This document shows positions 63,550 through 64,000 of a stretch of 64,000 nt of DNA, one piece after another. Position 1 is the first letter of the stretch. The number at the start of each line of letters is the position of its first letter. Origin of the DNA: Microvirga puerhi (GTDB taxonomy: Bacteria; Pseudomonadota; Alphaproteobacteria; Rhizobiales; Beijerinckiaceae); assembly GCF_020089865.1 (NCBI RefSeq), contig NZ_JAIRBM010000001.1:124001-188000 (forward strand), written 5' to 3'. Position numbers and translations under genes: made by a program. Under the pieces are notes generated by a model. The model was given only the letters and a program-made list of their open reading frames with translations. It did no database searches and had not been told where the DNA came from.

Positions 63550-64000
63550 CTACTGTCTTACATAGCCAGGATATCGCGCGCTGATCTCGTCGACGTGAGA
63601 GAGTGTGCCCGATAAATGATCGCGAAGATGCTGCTGGGCAGCATCGGGCTTGCCGTCAGCGACGGCTTGGACGATCAGCTTGTGATGCTGCATGATCCCT
63701 TGAATTTTGCCCGGGGAGGGGAGGTTGAGCCGGCGGAGACGGTCGATGTGGCCACTGCGGCTGCGTACCAGCAGCCAGAGATCCTGCATATGGGCCGCTT
63801 CATAAAGACTACGATGAAGGTCTTGATCGGCAGCTTCAAACGCTCGTAGATCCTGTGCATCCATCAGAACTTGCTGCTGGGCCAGGATGCCGTTCAGTCG
63901 TGCGATCAGGCGAGGCTCTGGCGCGAGGGCCAGGCTTCGGACGATCTCAAGTTCTAAGGAGCGCCGGAGGAAATGTGCCTGACGGGCGAGGGTGAGATCA
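63550..64000 (-). CDS. GntR family regulator with FCD domain (5' end beyond the window)
   Basis: Only the C-terminal part is in the window; the frame stays open to the right edge. It is all FCD domain, with FEAADQDLHRSLYEAA and the helical end HLSGTLSHVDEISARYPG. The His and Asp residues of the metal-binding FCD pocket are visible (DQDLH, HHKLI). An internal ATG at 63864 is inside the domain and is not the real start. Typical inducers are small carboxylic acids. It may control the cyclodeaminase gene. Confidence 0.78.
   Translation of the reverse strand, partial: DLTLARQAHFLRRSLELEIVRSLALAPEPRLIARLNGILAQQQVLMDAQDLRAFEAADQDLHRSLYEAAHMQDLWLLVRSRSGHIDRLRRLNLPSPGKIQGIMQHHKLIVQAVADGKPDAAQQHLRDHLSGTLSHVDEISARYPGYVRQ

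Noticed and set aside
1..64000. tRNA, rRNA, CRISPR arrays, insertion sequences and prophage genes
   Set aside because: No transposase, integrase, direct-repeat/spacer pattern, or tRNA-like cloverleaf was seen in the intergenic regions I read.

Overview
The window looks like chromosome from an alphaproteobacterium of the order Hyphomicrobiales (Rhizobiales); a Methylobacteriaceae member such as Microvirga is my best guess. The grounds are high GC, ATGA-coupled operons, a hutF-type histidine pathway controlled by HutC, an FrcBCA-like sugar transporter and gene styles familiar from soil Rhizobiales. I found no rRNA, tRNA, CRISPR array, insertion sequence or phage gene. About 46 protein genes cover nearly all of the 64 kb.

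The most interesting part is about 1.5-17.9 kb: a biosynthetic locus for a ribosomally made, post-translationally modified peptide (RiPP) of proteusin-like type. A Nif11-type precursor (13577-13969) has a 72-residue leader ending in Gly-Gly and a 58-residue, cysteine-free core made mostly of Ala and Val. It is followed by two tandem PoyD-type radical SAM peptide epimerases and a protein with two GNAT regions. Divergently encoded are a B12-binding radical SAM C-methyltransferase and a MetX-like alpha/beta hydrolase in which Cys replaces the nucleophile Ser. A four-gene ATGA-coupled operon (2532-10292) encodes an NHLM-type export machine (adaptor, C39-peptidase ABC exporter, second ABC subunit) and a SAM methyltransferase. 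A CPBP membrane protease lies next to it. Read together: leader-guided epimerisation and C-methylation of a hydrophobic helix or pore-like peptide, possible acylation, then cleavage after Gly-Gly and export.

From 17.9 to 29.7 kb all genes are on the minus strand: a large autotransporter, a VOC-fold protein, a secreted one-haem protein, a glutamate-cysteine ligase family protein, a GAF protein and a two-gene RND efflux pump.

From 29.9 to 40.9 kb is a complete histidine utilisation locus: hutI-hutH-hutG-hutU-hutD on the minus strand and hutF-hutC on the plus strand, with tandem HutC-type operators between them. The same 12-bp operator recurs, inverted, upstream of a NitT/TauT-type ABC transporter directly downstream of hutD. 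This suggests that the transporter imports a hut substrate.

From 41 to 49 kb are an alkaline phosphatase, a small ABC export-type system with a His/Asp-rich loop and a CPFC-motif partner (probably metal-linked), a glutathione S-transferase, an M20 amidohydrolase, a Dps protein and an EF-hand protein. From 49.2 to 57.3 kb is a sugar locus that fits non-phosphorylating L-fucose (or similar 6-deoxysugar) use: ABC importer, lactonase, aldose dehydrogenase, FadR-type regulator, FucU mutarotase and a GntP permease, with clear palindromes in front of the regulator. The last part holds an alpha/beta hydrolase, a DUF2778 L,D-transpeptidase-like protein, a sorbosone/glucose dehydrogenase-like propeller, an ornithine cyclodeaminase family enzyme and a GntR/FCD regulator cut by the window end.
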